Shown: in pieces, positions 1 to 7,947 of the stretch
How the letters are laid out: every line of letters begins with the position of its first letter
Position numbering within the stretch: the first letter of the stretch is position 1
DNA from: Longispora sp047121295
GTDB lineage: Bacteria; Actinomycetota; Actinomycetes; Mycobacteriales; Micromonosporaceae
DNA: 64,000 nucleotides
NCBI RefSeq assembly: GCF_047121295.1
Contig: NZ_CP139447.1
Location: 1,736,001-1,800,000 of the forward strand
Reading direction: 5' to 3'
Notes under the pieces: generated by a model
The model's input: only the letters and a program-made list of their open reading frames with translations
Told to the model about the DNA's origin: nothing
Database searches by the model: none
Program-made: the position numbers and the translations under genes

Positions 1-1086
1 CGGGTCGCGCAGCGCCGGAAGATAGGCAGGGAACAGGCCCTCCGCCTTCATCATCGACACCTGGTTGCCGACGTCGGCGAGACAGAACCTGACGAACGCC
101 CAGGCCGCGTCCGGATTCTTCGACTGCGACGGCACGGCCAGCGTGGAGCCGCCGTTGTTCGCGGTGCGGCCGCCCCCGGCGGTCACGGCCGGCAGCGGAA
201 TGACGCCGAACTTGCCGGACAGCTCGGGCATCTCGGTGGCGAGGGTGCCCGCCCACCAGACCCCGGACGGGGCGCAGGCCACCTTGCCGTCCTTGTTGGC
301 GCTGACCAGGGCGTCCCAGCCCTTGACGTTGAGGATCAGCCCGGCGTCGTTGAGCCGCTTCACGATGTCGATCGCCGCGAGGGTCGCCGGCGAGTCCAGA
401 GTGATGTCGCCGGCGGCGTTGAAGTAGCCGGCGCCCTGCTGCTGCATCAGGGTGGGCACCGGGCCCGATCCGTTGGACACGTCGCTGACCAGCAGCTTCG
501 CCCCGGTGCGGGCCAGGATGGTCGTGCCGGCCGCGATCATGTCGTCCCAGGTGGCGATGGACTTCGGGTCGATCCCTGCGGTCGCGAACAGGTCGGTGCG
601 GTAGAACAGCGCCGCCGTGCCCGAGTCCCACGGCAGACTGAACAGTTTGCCGGCCTTGTCGCTCGACGCCGACCACTTGGACGGGTCGAAGTCGGCCTTC
701 ATCGGCCCGGCGACCGTGGTCAGGTCGAGCAGCCCGGTGGGGAACTGGGCGGCGTACGTCTGCATGTGGTCGGTCTCGACGGTGAGCACGTCGGCCAGCC
801 CGCTGCCCGACTTGAGGCCGACGGCCATCTTGTCGTACGCGTTGTCGTAGCCGATGTCGGTGACCTCGATCCTGACCTTCGGGTGCAGCGCCGTGAACTG
901 CGGGCCCAGGCGCTTCAGCGCGGTCGCCGCGACGTCCCACGACCAGACCGTGACGGTGCCCGTCAGCTCCTTGCCCTCGGTGGCCTGCTTCGCGGTCTTC
1001 TGGGACGAGCCGGTGGCGCACCCGGCCGTCGCGCCGAGAAGTCCCAGCGCGGCGAGGGACAGGGTGTGTCGTCGGGTGAGGGTCAC
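1..1086 (-). CDS. Family 1 (sugar-type) ABC transporter substrate-binding lipoprotein, 3' end cut by window edge
   Basis: About 361 residues are visible; the C-terminus lies beyond the left edge. It would bind a small solute, probably a sugar, outside the membrane for an ABC importer whose permeases must also lie beyond the edge. The start is a GTG read backwards from 1086, with GGAGG five bases before it. The N-terminus TLTRRHTLSLAALGLLG and lipobox ATAGC (Cys23) form a lipoprotein signal with twin Arg. The mature part has motifs usual in this family: VTVWSWDVAA, SLPWDSGTAALFYRTD, PSGVWWAG and NPDAAWAFVRF. It is divergent from the GcvPA-like gene across about 100 bp, so the GntR regulator at 6730 may control both. 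The substrate cannot be read from sequence. Confidence 0.9.
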   Translation of the reverse strand, partial: MTLTRRHTLSLAALGLLGATAGCATGSSQKTAKQATEGKELTGTVTVWSWDVAATALKRLGPQFTALHPKVRIEVTDIGYDNAYDKMAVGLKSGSGLADVLTVETDHMQTYAAQFPTGLLDLTTVAGPMKADFDPSKWSASSDKAGKLFSLPWDSGTAALFYRTDLFATAGIDPKSIATWDDMIAAGTTILARTGAKLLVSDVSNGSGPVPTLMQQQGAGYFNAAGDITLDSPATLAAIDIVKRLNDAGLILNVKGWDALVSANKDGKVACAPSGVWWAGTLATEMPELSGKFGVIPLPAVTAGGGRTANNGGSTLAVPSQSKNPDAAWAFVRFCLADVGNQVSMMKAEGLFPAYLPALRDP

Positions 1087-1187
1087 GGCAGCCTCCGATG
1101 GCGTGGATCGATGCTTCGATAGTGAACACGATCCAACATCGAAGTCAAGTCTTTTGAATTTTGAATACAATCTGCATACTGGTGGGC
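1087..1187. promoter_or_regulatory. Divergent promoter region between binding protein and gcvPA-like gene
   Basis: This is AT-richer than its surroundings. On the minus strand TTGACT (1143-1148) and TCACTA (1120-1125) are 17 bases apart, a fair sigma-70-type promoter for the binding protein. On the plus strand TACAAT (1166-1171) is a good -10 whose start point would fall about ten bases before the ATG at 1188. The stretch TTGAATACAAT is a possible GntR-type operator, but no clear palindrome fixes it. Confidence 0.5.
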
Positions 1188-2504
1188 ATGGACCACGCCC
1201 ACCCCTACATCCCGAACTCCGTTCCCGAGGTCAGGGCCGCGATGCTCGCCGCGGTCGGGGCCGCCGATGTCGAGGAGTTCTACGCCGACATCCCGTCCGA
1301 CCTGCGCCTCCACCGACCCCTGTCCCTGCCGGACCCGATGCGGAGCGAGGCGGAGCTGCTGCGGCACGTCGGCGGCCTCCTCGACCGCAACGTCGACGGG
1401 TTGAGCTTCCTGGGCGGCGGCTGCTATCCGCACCACGTGCCCGCCGTCTGCGACGAGGTCAACGGCCGGTCGGAGTTCCTCACCGCGTACGCGGGCGAGC
1501 CCTATGAAGACCATGGCAGGTTCCAGGCCCTCTGGGAGTACCAGAGCCTGATGGGCGAGCTGCTCGAGCTCGACGTCGTCAACGTGCCGACCTACGACGG
1601 GTACCAGGCGGCGGCGACGTCGATCCGGATGGCCGGTCGGGTCACGGGCCGGTCGAAGGTGCTGATCAGCGGGCCGGTGTCGCCCGACAAGCTGTCGAAG
1701 ATCACCGACTACCTGCGCGGCGCGATGACACTGCACCACTCGACCGACGTGGCCGCCGCCCTCGACGAGGACACGGCCTGCGTCTACCTGGAGTATCCGA
1801 ACTTCCACGGCGTGGTCGACGTCGACGCCCCGGCGCTGGTCGCCGCAGCGCACGCCGCCGGAGCCCTCGCCGTCGTCAGCTGCAACCCGATGGCGCTCGG
1901 GGTGCTCGCCTCCCCGGCGAGCTTCGGCGCCGACATCGTCTGCGGGGACATCCAGCCGCTCGGCATGCACATGCAGTACGGCGGCGGGCAGGCCGGCTTC
2001 ATCGCGACCCGCGACGACGAGCGCCTGGTCATGGAGTTCCCCTCCCGGCTGTTCGGCCTGGTCCCGACCGTGGTCGAGGGGGAGTACGGCTTCGGCGACG
2101 TCGCCTACGACCGCACGTCGTTCGGCGTGCGGGAGCAGGGAAACGAGTGGGTCGGTACCGCCGCGGCGCTCTGGGGCATCACGGCCGGGGTCTACCTGTC
2201 GCTGATGGGGCCGACCGGCATGCGGGAGATCGGCTCGACGATCATGGCCCGCACGGCCTACGCGATGCGGCTGCTGGCGGCGGTTCCGGGCGTCACCGTG
2301 CCGAACGCCGATGATCCACACTTCTGTGAGTTCGTGGTGGAATTTGTGCGACCCGTCGGAGACGTGCTCGACGCGCTCCGCGACCGGGGCATCTTCGCCG
2401 GCCTGCCCGTCGACGGGCACCGGGCCCTGGTCTGCGTGACCGAGGTGCACACCCAGGCCGACATCGAGCTCCTGGCCGCTTCCGTGAGAGAGGTGCTGGC
2501 ATGA
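1188..2504 (+). CDS. gcvPA: Glycine dehydrogenase (decarboxylating) subunit 1-like protein, divergent
   Basis: 438 residues, the usual size of GcvPA, the N-terminal half of the two-subunit P protein that decarboxylates glycine with PLP. The ATG at 1188 is chosen because MDHAHPYIPNS matches the family start and GGTGGG precedes it. Family landmarks are FLGGGCYPHHVP and ALWEYQSLMGELLELDVVN. However, the usual TPYQPE substrate motif reads AGEPYE (FLTAYAGEPYEDHGRF), and the usual SMYDGATA reads PTYDGYQAA. It overlaps the next gene by 4 bp. No gcvT, gcvH or lpd lies nearby, so this pair may decarboxylate a different amino acid. Family is secure; substrate is open. Confidence 0.85.
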   Translation: MDHAHPYIPNSVPEVRAAMLAAVGAADVEEFYADIPSDLRLHRPLSLPDPMRSEAELLRHVGGLLDRNVDGLSFLGGGCYPHHVPAVCDEVNGRSEFLTAYAGEPYEDHGRFQALWEYQSLMGELLELDVVNVPTYDGYQAAATSIRMAGRVTGRSKVLISGPVSPDKLSKITDYLRGAMTLHHSTDVAAALDEDTACVYLEYPNFHGVVDVDAPALVAAAHAAGALAVVSCNPMALGVLASPASFGADIVCGDIQPLGMHMQYGGGQAGFIATRDDERLVMEFPSRLFGLVPTVVEGEYGFGDVAYDRTSFGVREQGNEWVGTAAALWGITAGVYLSLMGPTGMREIGSTIMARTAYAMRLLAAVPGVTVPNADDPHFCEFVVEFVRPVGDVLDALRDRGIFAGLPVDGHRALVCVTEVHTQADIELLAASVREVLA

Positions 2505-4096
2505 AGGCCACCCACGCAGGTCCCGTCGACCCCGCCGACGCCCGGATCGGGGGCAGGCCCGCGCTGCGCCGTTTCCACCAGGCGAGCTGGGACGAGCCGC
2601 TGGTCTTCGAGCTGACCCAGCCCGGCGAGCGCGGCATCCTGCCCCCGCTGGCCGAGCCCGGGGTCACCGCCCTCGTCGGTGATCCGGCCGCCGCGCTGCC
2701 CGACGGCATCCGGCGCGCCACCCCGCCCGCGCTGCCGGAGATCTCGCAGAACCGGGTGCTGCGGCACTACCTCCGGCTGTCCCAGGAGACCCTGGGCGCC
2801 GACCTCAACGTCGACGTCGGCCAGGGCACGTGCACGATGAAGTACAGCCCGAAGATCAACGACGTGCTGATCCGGCGGATCGCGGAGCTGCACCCGGCGC
2901 GCGACCCGGCCACCGTCCAGGGCGTGCTGGCCATCATCCACGCCCTGCAGGGCATGCTCGCCGAGGTGTCCGGCATGGACGCCGTGACGGTCCAGCCCGG
3001 GGCCGGCTCTGCCGCGATCTGGACCAACGTCGCCATGATCCGGGCCTACCACGCGTCCCGGGGCGAGGCCGACCAGCGCGACGAGGTCATCACGACGATC
3101 TTCTCCCACCCGTCCAACGCCGCGTGCGCGGCCACGGCCGGGTACAAGGTCATCACCTTGTATCCGGACGCGGACGGCTACCCGGACATCGACGCCCTGA
3201 AGGCCGCCGTCTCCGAGCGCACCGCGGCGCTGCTGATCACCAACCCCGAGGACACCGGCATCTTCAACCCGCGGATCGCGGAGTTCGTGGACATCGTGCA
3301 CTCCGTCGGCGGCCTGGCCAGCTACGACCAGGCCAACGCCAACGGCATCCTCGGCATCACCCGGGCCCGCGAGGCCGGCTTCGACCTGTGCCACTTCAAC
3401 CTGCACAAGACGTTCTCCACCCCGCACGCGTGCGGCGGACCGGCGGCAGGCGCGTGCGGGGTGACCGCCGAGCTGGCGCCGTTCCTGCCCGGCCCGCTGG
3501 TCACGTTCGACGGCGAGCGCTACGACCTGACCGACCCCGGCCCGTTGTCCATCGGCAAGGTCCGGCCGTACCAGGGCGTGGCGGGCAACATCGTCCGCGC
3601 CTACTCCTGGATCATGGCCCTGGGCGCCGAGGGGCTGCGCGAGGTCGCCGAGATCGCCGTGCTCAACAACAACTACCTGCTCACCGAGATGCTGAAGATC
3701 CGGGGCGTCTCCGCGCCGTACGCGGAGGGCAGGCGCCGCATCGAGCAGGTGCGCTACTCGTGGGAGCGACTGCACGTCGACACCGGGGTGCACTCCGCGG
3801 ACCTGGGCCTGCGAGCCGCCGACTTCGGCGTGCACTACTGGACGAGCCATCACCCGTACGTCGTCGCCGAACCGGCCACCCTGGAGCCGACGGAGTCCTA
3901 CTCGCGGGCGGACCTGGACGAGTACATCGGGGTGATGCGCGAGGTGGCCCGGGAGGCGTACGAGTCCCCGGACACCGTCCGCACCGCCCCGCACAACTCC
4001 ACGGTGCACCGCAACCGGGAGGACACCCTCGACGACCCGGGCACCTGGGCCGTGACGTGGCGGGCGTACCGCCGGAAGATCGCCGATGTCCGCTGA
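2501..4096 (+). CDS. gcvPB: Glycine dehydrogenase (decarboxylating) subunit 2-like protein, divergent
   Basis: 531 residues, a little longer than usual GcvPB. It carries the PLP lysine in CHFNLHKTFSTPHACGG. In standard GcvPB this is followed by a run of glycines (HGGGGPGMGP); here it reads HACGGPAAGACG, so the phosphate/substrate loop is changed. Other landmarks are VQPGAGSAAIWTN, HPSNAACAATAGYKV and KVRPYQGVAGNIVRAYSWI. Its ATG overlaps the stop of the gcvPA-like gene, so the two are translationally coupled and most likely form one enzyme. The C-terminal part (GVHSADLGLRAADFGVHYW) resembles the usual PB C-terminus. The next gene starts 11 bp before its stop. Confidence 0.85.
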   Translation: MKATHAGPVDPADARIGGRPALRRFHQASWDEPLVFELTQPGERGILPPLAEPGVTALVGDPAAALPDGIRRATPPALPEISQNRVLRHYLRLSQETLGADLNVDVGQGTCTMKYSPKINDVLIRRIAELHPARDPATVQGVLAIIHALQGMLAEVSGMDAVTVQPGAGSAAIWTNVAMIRAYHASRGEADQRDEVITTIFSHPSNAACAATAGYKVITLYPDADGYPDIDALKAAVSERTAALLITNPEDTGIFNPRIAEFVDIVHSVGGLASYDQANANGILGITRAREAGFDLCHFNLHKTFSTPHACGGPAAGACGVTAELAPFLPGPLVTFDGERYDLTDPGPLSIGKVRPYQGVAGNIVRAYSWIMALGAEGLREVAEIAVLNNNYLLTEMLKIRGVSAPYAEGRRRIEQVRYSWERLHVDTGVHSADLGLRAADFGVHYWTSHHPYVVAEPATLEPTESYSRADLDEYIGVMREVAREAYESPDTVRTAPHNSTVHRNREDTLDDPGTWAVTWRAYRRKIADVR

Positions 4097-5894
4097 CCCG
4101 GCGGCGTCCCCGCCGGCGGGTGGCACGCCTCCTCCGACCGGCCCGCTCGTCGGCCTGGTGGTGAACCCAGTCGCCGGGCTCGGTGGGCCCGGCGCGCTGC
4201 ACGGCAGCGACGCCCCGGACATCCGGGGCCTCGCCGCCGGGGTCCGCCCGCGATCGGCCGACCGGGCGGCGCTCGCACTGGGCGCGCTGGTGGCGCGTCG
4301 ACCCGTCCGGGTGCTGACCGTGGCCGGCGACATGGGGGAGACGGCGGCGGCGCTCGCGGGGGTGCCGGCCACGGTCGTGGTCGGGCGGCCCGGGGTGACG
4401 ACGGGGGCGGACACCGTTCGGGCGGTGTCGGAGTTGCTCGCGGCCGGGGTCGAGCTGCTGCTGTTCGCCGGGGGCGACGGGACGGCGCGGGATGTGCTGA
4501 CGGCTCTGGACGGGGCGGCAGCTCAGCCGATGATTGGTGCGACGGCTGACCGGTCGAATGACGGGGAGGCCGTCTCGGCTCGATTCGTTCCCGGGCCGGA
4601 CATCGGGGCTATGCCCGGGTCCATGCCCATGCCCGGTTCCGGCTCGTGCATGCCCGGGTCCGGGACCCTGCCCGGGTCCGGGACCCTGCCCGGGTCTGGG
4701 ACCCTGCCCGGGTCTGGGACCCTGCCCGGGTCTGGGACCCTGCCCGGGTCTGGGACCCTGCCCGGGTCTGGGACCCTGCCCGGGTCTGGGACCCTGCCCG
4801 GGTCTGGGACCCTGCCCGGGTCTGGGACCCTGCCCGGGTCTGGGACCCTGCCCGGGTCTGGGACCCTGCCCGGGTCTGGGACCCTGCCCGGGTCTGGGAC
4901 CCTGCCCGGGTCTGGGACCCTGCCCGGGTCTGGGACCCTGCCCGGGTCTGGGACCCTGCCCGGGTCTGGGACCCTGCCCGGGTCTGGGACCCTGCCCGGG
5001 TCTGGGACCCTGCCCGGGTCCGGGACCCTGCCCGGGTCTGGGACCCTGCCCGGGTCCGGGACCCTGCCCGGGTCCGGGACCCTGCCCGGGTCCGGGACCC
5101 TGCCCGGGTCCGGGACCCTGCCCGGGTCCGGATCCCTGCCCGGGTCCAGGACCCTGCCCGGGCCCGGATCCGCGTCCGACGCGCCCCCGGCACACGCTCG
5201 CCGTCCGGCCGTGCTCGGCGTCCCGACCGGCGTGAAGGTGCACTCGGCCGTCTATGCCGTCCAGCCGCGCGCGGCGGGGGAGGTCGCGGCCGCCCACCTC
5301 GACGGGCGGGCCCCGGTCCGGGACTGCGAGGTCGTCGACCGGCCCGACCCGGACCAGGTCTCGGCCCGGCTGTACGGGCACCTGCCCGTGCCCGTCCTCG
5401 CGCACCGGGTCCAGCAGCGCAAGGTCGGGTCCACGGTCGGGGACGGCGAGGATCTCGCCGGGATCGCCGCGTCCGTCGACCTGGCCCCCGGTGTCCTGCA
5501 CGTCTTCGGCCCCGGCACGACGACCAGGGCGATCCTGCGCAGACACGGGTTCGACGCCCCGGTCACCGGCGTCACCGCCGTGCTGGACCACGAGGCGCAT
5601 CCCGACATCGACGCGCGGACGGCGGCCGCGCTCGCCGGGAACGCCGTCGCGGTCCGGCTGGTGCTGTCACCGGTCGGCGGCCAGGGGTTCCTTCTCGGCC
5701 GGGGCAACCAGCAACTCCTCGACCTCGTCCCGCGCGCCGAGCTGACCGTCGTGGCCACCGAGGCCAAACTGGCGGCCCTGGGTGGTCGGCCGCTCCTCGT
5801 CGACACCGGCGACGACGCCCTCGACGCCCGGCTGCGGGGACACCTGCCGGTGCTGACCGGCTGGCGGCGGCACACGATGTACCGGCTGGAATGA
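4086..5894 (+). CDS. ATP-NAD kinase-like (COG3199/AcoX type) protein with a 28-copy hexapeptide repeat insert
   Basis: 602 residues; without the insert about 434. The N-terminal part (LVGLVVNPVAGLGG; FAGGDGTARD near residues 127-136) and the C-terminal part (LGVPTGVKVHSAVYAV, PLTR-like lobe to TMYRLE) are the two halves of the COG3199 ATP-NAD kinase fold. These proteins phosphorylate NAD or a related small molecule with ATP or polyphosphate. In relatives the halves are joined by a short linker. Here residues about 190-357 are LPGSGT repeated without interruption. The ATG overlaps gcvPB by 11 bp, so it belongs to the same operon. Catalytic GGDGT is intact. Whether the insert is displayed, cleaved or tolerated is unknown. 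Confidence 0.75.
   Translation: MSADPAASPPAGGTPPPTGPLVGLVVNPVAGLGGPGALHGSDAPDIRGLAAGVRPRSADRAALALGALVARRPVRVLTVAGDMGETAAALAGVPATVVVGRPGVTTGADTVRAVSELLAAGVELLLFAGGDGTARDVLTALDGAAAQPMIGATADRSNDGEAVSARFVPGPDIGAMPGSMPMPGSGSCMPGSGTLPGSGTLPGSGTLPGSGTLPGSGTLPGSGTLPGSGTLPGSGTLPGSGTLPGSGTLPGSGTLPGSGTLPGSGTLPGSGTLPGSGTLPGSGTLPGSGTLPGSGTLPGSGTLPGSGTLPGSGTLPGSGTLPGSGTLPGSGTLPGSGTLPGSGTLPGSGSLPGSRTLPGPGSASDAPPAHARRPAVLGVPTGVKVHSAVYAVQPRAAGEVAAAHLDGRAPVRDCEVVDRPDPDQVSARLYGHLPVPVLAHRVQQRKVGSTVGDGEDLAGIAASVDLAPGVLHVFGPGTTTRAILRRHGFDAPVTGVTAVLDHEAHPDIDARTAAALAGNAVAVRLVLSPVGGQGFLLGRGNQQLLDLVPRAELTVVATEAKLAALGGRPLLVDTGDDALDARLRGHLPVLTGWRRHTMYRLE
4653..5162 (+). repeat. 18-bp minisatellite, 28 tandem units, inside the NAD-kinase-like gene
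   Basis: CCCGGG recurs every 18 bases from 4653 to 5157 with no indel: 28 exact periods. The unit is CCCGGGTCTGGGACCCTG, coding for LPGSGT. Units at both ends carry TCC where the central block carries TCT, and single changes occur only near the 3' end (5132-5150). This is the pattern left by repeated slippage or unequal crossing-over in the middle. Each unit contains GGGTC-TGG-GACCC and the palindrome CCCGGG, so single strands can fold. No stop codon occurs in any of the six frames, so the array creates several long false reading frames. Confidence 0.97.
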
Positions 5895-5946
5895 CCCGCC
5901 GGGCACACCGACAGCACCATGATGAAGTAGGACAGGGAGTAGGAAC

Positions 5947-6687
5947 ATGTTGCAGGGTAAGCGGGCCATCGTCACCGGAGCGGCGTCCGGCATCGGCCTG
6001 GCCACGGCCGAGCTGTTCGCGGAGTTGGGCGCCAGGGTCGTCCTCGCCGACCTGGACCTCGAGCGGGCCCGGGAGCACGCCGACCGGATCGGCGGCGTCG
6101 CCGTGCGCTGCGACGTCTCGAAGGCCGTCGACTGCGAGCGGGCCGTCGCGGTCGCGGTCGAGGCCTTCGGCGGGCTGGACACGCTGTTCAACAACGCCGG
6201 CATCATCCGTCGTTCGACGGTCGAGGACATCACCGAGGACGACTGGGACCTCGTGATGGCGGTCAACATCAAGTCCATCATGCTGATGAGCCGGTACGCG
6301 GTCCCGCACCTCCGCGCGGCCGGCGGTGGGAGCATCATCAACACCGGTTCCGGATGGGGCATGTCCGGGGGCGGGCGCGCCGTGTCGTACTGCGCGTCGA
6401 AGGGCGCCGTCGTGAACATGACCCGCGCGATGGCCATTGACCACGGGCCGGACAATATCCGGGTCAACTGCGTGTGCCCGGGGGACACGGCCACCGGGAT
6501 GCTCGCCGATGAGGCCGCCCAGCTGGGCGCGACCGTGGAGAGTTTCTACGTGGACGCCGCCGACCGGCCGCTGGGCCGGATCGGGCAGCCACGGGAGATC
6601 GCCCAGGCGGTGGCGTACCTGGCGAGTGACGCCGCGAGCTTCGTCTCGGGCGCTATCCTGCCGGTCGACGGCGGCGGTACCGCATAG
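5947..6687 (+). CDS. SDR family NAD(P)-dependent oxidoreductase
   Basis: 246 residues, classical short-chain dehydrogenase. The cofactor motif is TGAASGIG, the NNAG motif is FNNAGI, and the catalytic pattern is S-Y-x-x-x-K (GSGW...SYCASKG). The C-terminus LPVDGGGTA is typical. AGGGAGTAGGA precedes the ATG. It lies 52 bp after the NAD-kinase-like gene and just before the GntR regulator, so it probably oxidises a hydroxy compound in the pathway of this operon. Asp at the end of beta-2 (VLADLD) suggests NAD rather than NADP. The substrate cannot be told; the closest labels would be generic (3-oxoacyl-ACP reductase-like, sugar alcohol dehydrogenase-like). Confidence 0.9.
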   Translation: MLQGKRAIVTGAASGIGLATAELFAELGARVVLADLDLERAREHADRIGGVAVRCDVSKAVDCERAVAVAVEAFGGLDTLFNNAGIIRRSTVEDITEDDWDLVMAVNIKSIMLMSRYAVPHLRAAGGGSIINTGSGWGMSGGGRAVSYCASKGAVVNMTRAMAIDHGPDNIRVNCVCPGDTATGMLADEAAQLGATVESFYVDAADRPLGRIGQPREIAQAVAYLASDAASFVSGAILPVDGGGTA

Positions 6688-6729
6688 ATGACCGCGAGAG
6701 CGCACACTGACGGGTGGGGGAGGCGGACC

Positions 6730-7506
6730 ATGGCGATCGAGCGACGCCCGCTCCGGGACCAGATCAAGGCCGAAGTGCTGGCCCGGTCCCGACGGGGCGA
6801 CTTCCCGGCGGGCCACAACATCAACGAGGCCCGGCTCGCCGCGGAGCTCGGGGTGAGCCGTACGCCCCTGCGGGAGGCACTGATCGCCCTGGAGATCGAG
6901 GGGCTGATCGAGAGCTCGCCGGGCAAGGGGTTCCGGTTCGCGCCGGTCACGCCCCGGGAGTACGAGGAGCTGTCCCCGGTCGTGGCGGCCCTCGAGGCGC
7001 TGGCCCTGGAGTCGTCGAGCGCGGCGTACCTGGACCGGACCGCCCCGCGCCTGCTGGAGCTCGCCGAGGAGTTCGCGGCCACCGAGGCCACCCAGGCGGA
7101 GGTCGAGCAGCGCGACGACGAGTGGCACGAACTTCTCCTCGGCGGCTGCTCCAACGAGCGGCTGATGGACCTGATCACGACGGTCAAGGCGAGCCTGCGC
7201 AGGTATGTGCACCTGAAGCTGGGCGACGAGACCCAGGTCAGCCGGTCGGCCGACGAGCACCGGCTGATCGCGCAGCGCCTGATCGCCGGCGACCTGTCCG
7301 GCGCGGTGCTGGCGTTGAAGGCGAACTGGACGTCGGGTACCGATCAGGTGCTGACCAGGATCGACTCCGCGTGGCCGAACGGGGACGGCATCGTCGGTGG
7401 CCTGGAGGTCATCGTCGAGGGGATGCACCAGGACCGGGCCGAGAGCGGCCGGGATGTTCCGGAGGAGCACCGGGCGCGGCGGGGCGGTGGATCACGGGGG
7501 CGGTGA
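6730..7506 (+). CDS. GntR family transcriptional regulator, FCD domain
   Basis: 258 residues. A winged helix at the N-terminus (LRDQIKAEVLARSRRGDF, NEARLAAELGVSRTPLREAL) is followed by an all-helical FCD ligand domain from about residue 85, with acidic and His residues that usually hold a metal and a carboxylate ligand (DDEWHELLLGG, DEHRLI). An ATG right after the SDR stop (6688) would also be in frame, but GGGGGAGG stands eight bases before 6730, so that start is preferred. Being last in the operon, it probably regulates the operon and the divergent binding-protein gene in response to the substrate. The tail past residue 230 is low-complexity. Confidence 0.88.
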   Translation: MAIERRPLRDQIKAEVLARSRRGDFPAGHNINEARLAAELGVSRTPLREALIALEIEGLIESSPGKGFRFAPVTPREYEELSPVVAALEALALESSSAAYLDRTAPRLLELAEEFAATEATQAEVEQRDDEWHELLLGGCSNERLMDLITTVKASLRRYVHLKLGDETQVSRSADEHRLIAQRLIAGDLSGAVLALKANWTSGTDQVLTRIDSAWPNGDGIVGGLEVIVEGMHQDRAESGRDVPEEHRARRGGGSRGR

Positions 7507-7947
7507 CGCTGCCGGGCGTGCGCCGTTCGCGGGGATCGCCGCCCGGGGCTGGTGTCTGCGCGTGCGGCCGGCGACAGGGATGGCCGGCGGGCCGGGCGTG
7601 TCCCAACGCGGGGCCGCTCATGTCCCTAGGCCGGGGTCCTTTGGTCCACGGGGCGGAGAGCTCACCGCTCAAGATACGTCGCTCTTGCCTCATGGGCGGC
7701 CGGCACGCGGCTCAAGACGGGCCACTTGTGGCCCAGGGCGGACCGCCTGTGGCCCACTGTGGGCCACACCTGGCCCCGGGCGGACCGCCCAGACTTAAAG
7801 GCTGGCCGCTCCCGGCCCACCGGGCGGGCCGCTCGTTGTCCACGCCTCACTCCCGATGGTCCTCCGGAGCGGGTCGTGACCGGTCGACGAAGGGATTCAG
7901 GAACGTGTCGGACGTCGGATCGCGGCCCGGTGAAGGACGGTGGTGAG
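7507..7947. other. 441-bp intergenic region without a convincing gene
   Basis: No coding frame here has good start context or recognisable homology. The first 200 bases are unremarkable GC-rich sequence; the 3' third holds a row of hairpins (7719-7790, listed separately). The region probably holds the end of the gcv-like operon transcript and the promoter of the adenosine deaminase gene. Confidence 0.6.
7719..7790. repeat. Row of four perfect hairpins
   Basis: Seen directly: GGGCCAC-TT-GTGGCCC (7719-7734), GGCGG-A-CCGCC (7737-7747), GTGGCCCA-CTG-TGGGCCAC (7749-7767) and GGGCGG-A-CCGCCC (7778-7790). The units alternate between a TGGCCC type and a GGCGGACCGCC type about 42 bases apart, so the block looks like a duplicated pair. 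There is no T-run. It may be a rho-independent-like barrier after the GntR gene, a protein-binding site or a REP-like element. Confidence 0.7.

Noticed and set aside
2258..4414. Large antisense frame opposite the gcvP genes
   Set aside because: GC-rich codon bias makes the opposite strand open; it has no family motifs and no ribosome site. The same holds for the minus-strand frames over 17699-20674, 43078-46113 and 50786-53827.
4653..5162. CRISPR array
   Set aside because: Units are contiguous with no unique spacers and lie inside a coding frame.
3681..5600. Long minus-strand frame of PGQG repeats and other frames over the array
   Set aside because: The 18-bp unit has no stop in any frame, so open frames arise on both strands. 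Only the plus frame coding LPGSGT continues into conserved enzyme sequence on both sides.
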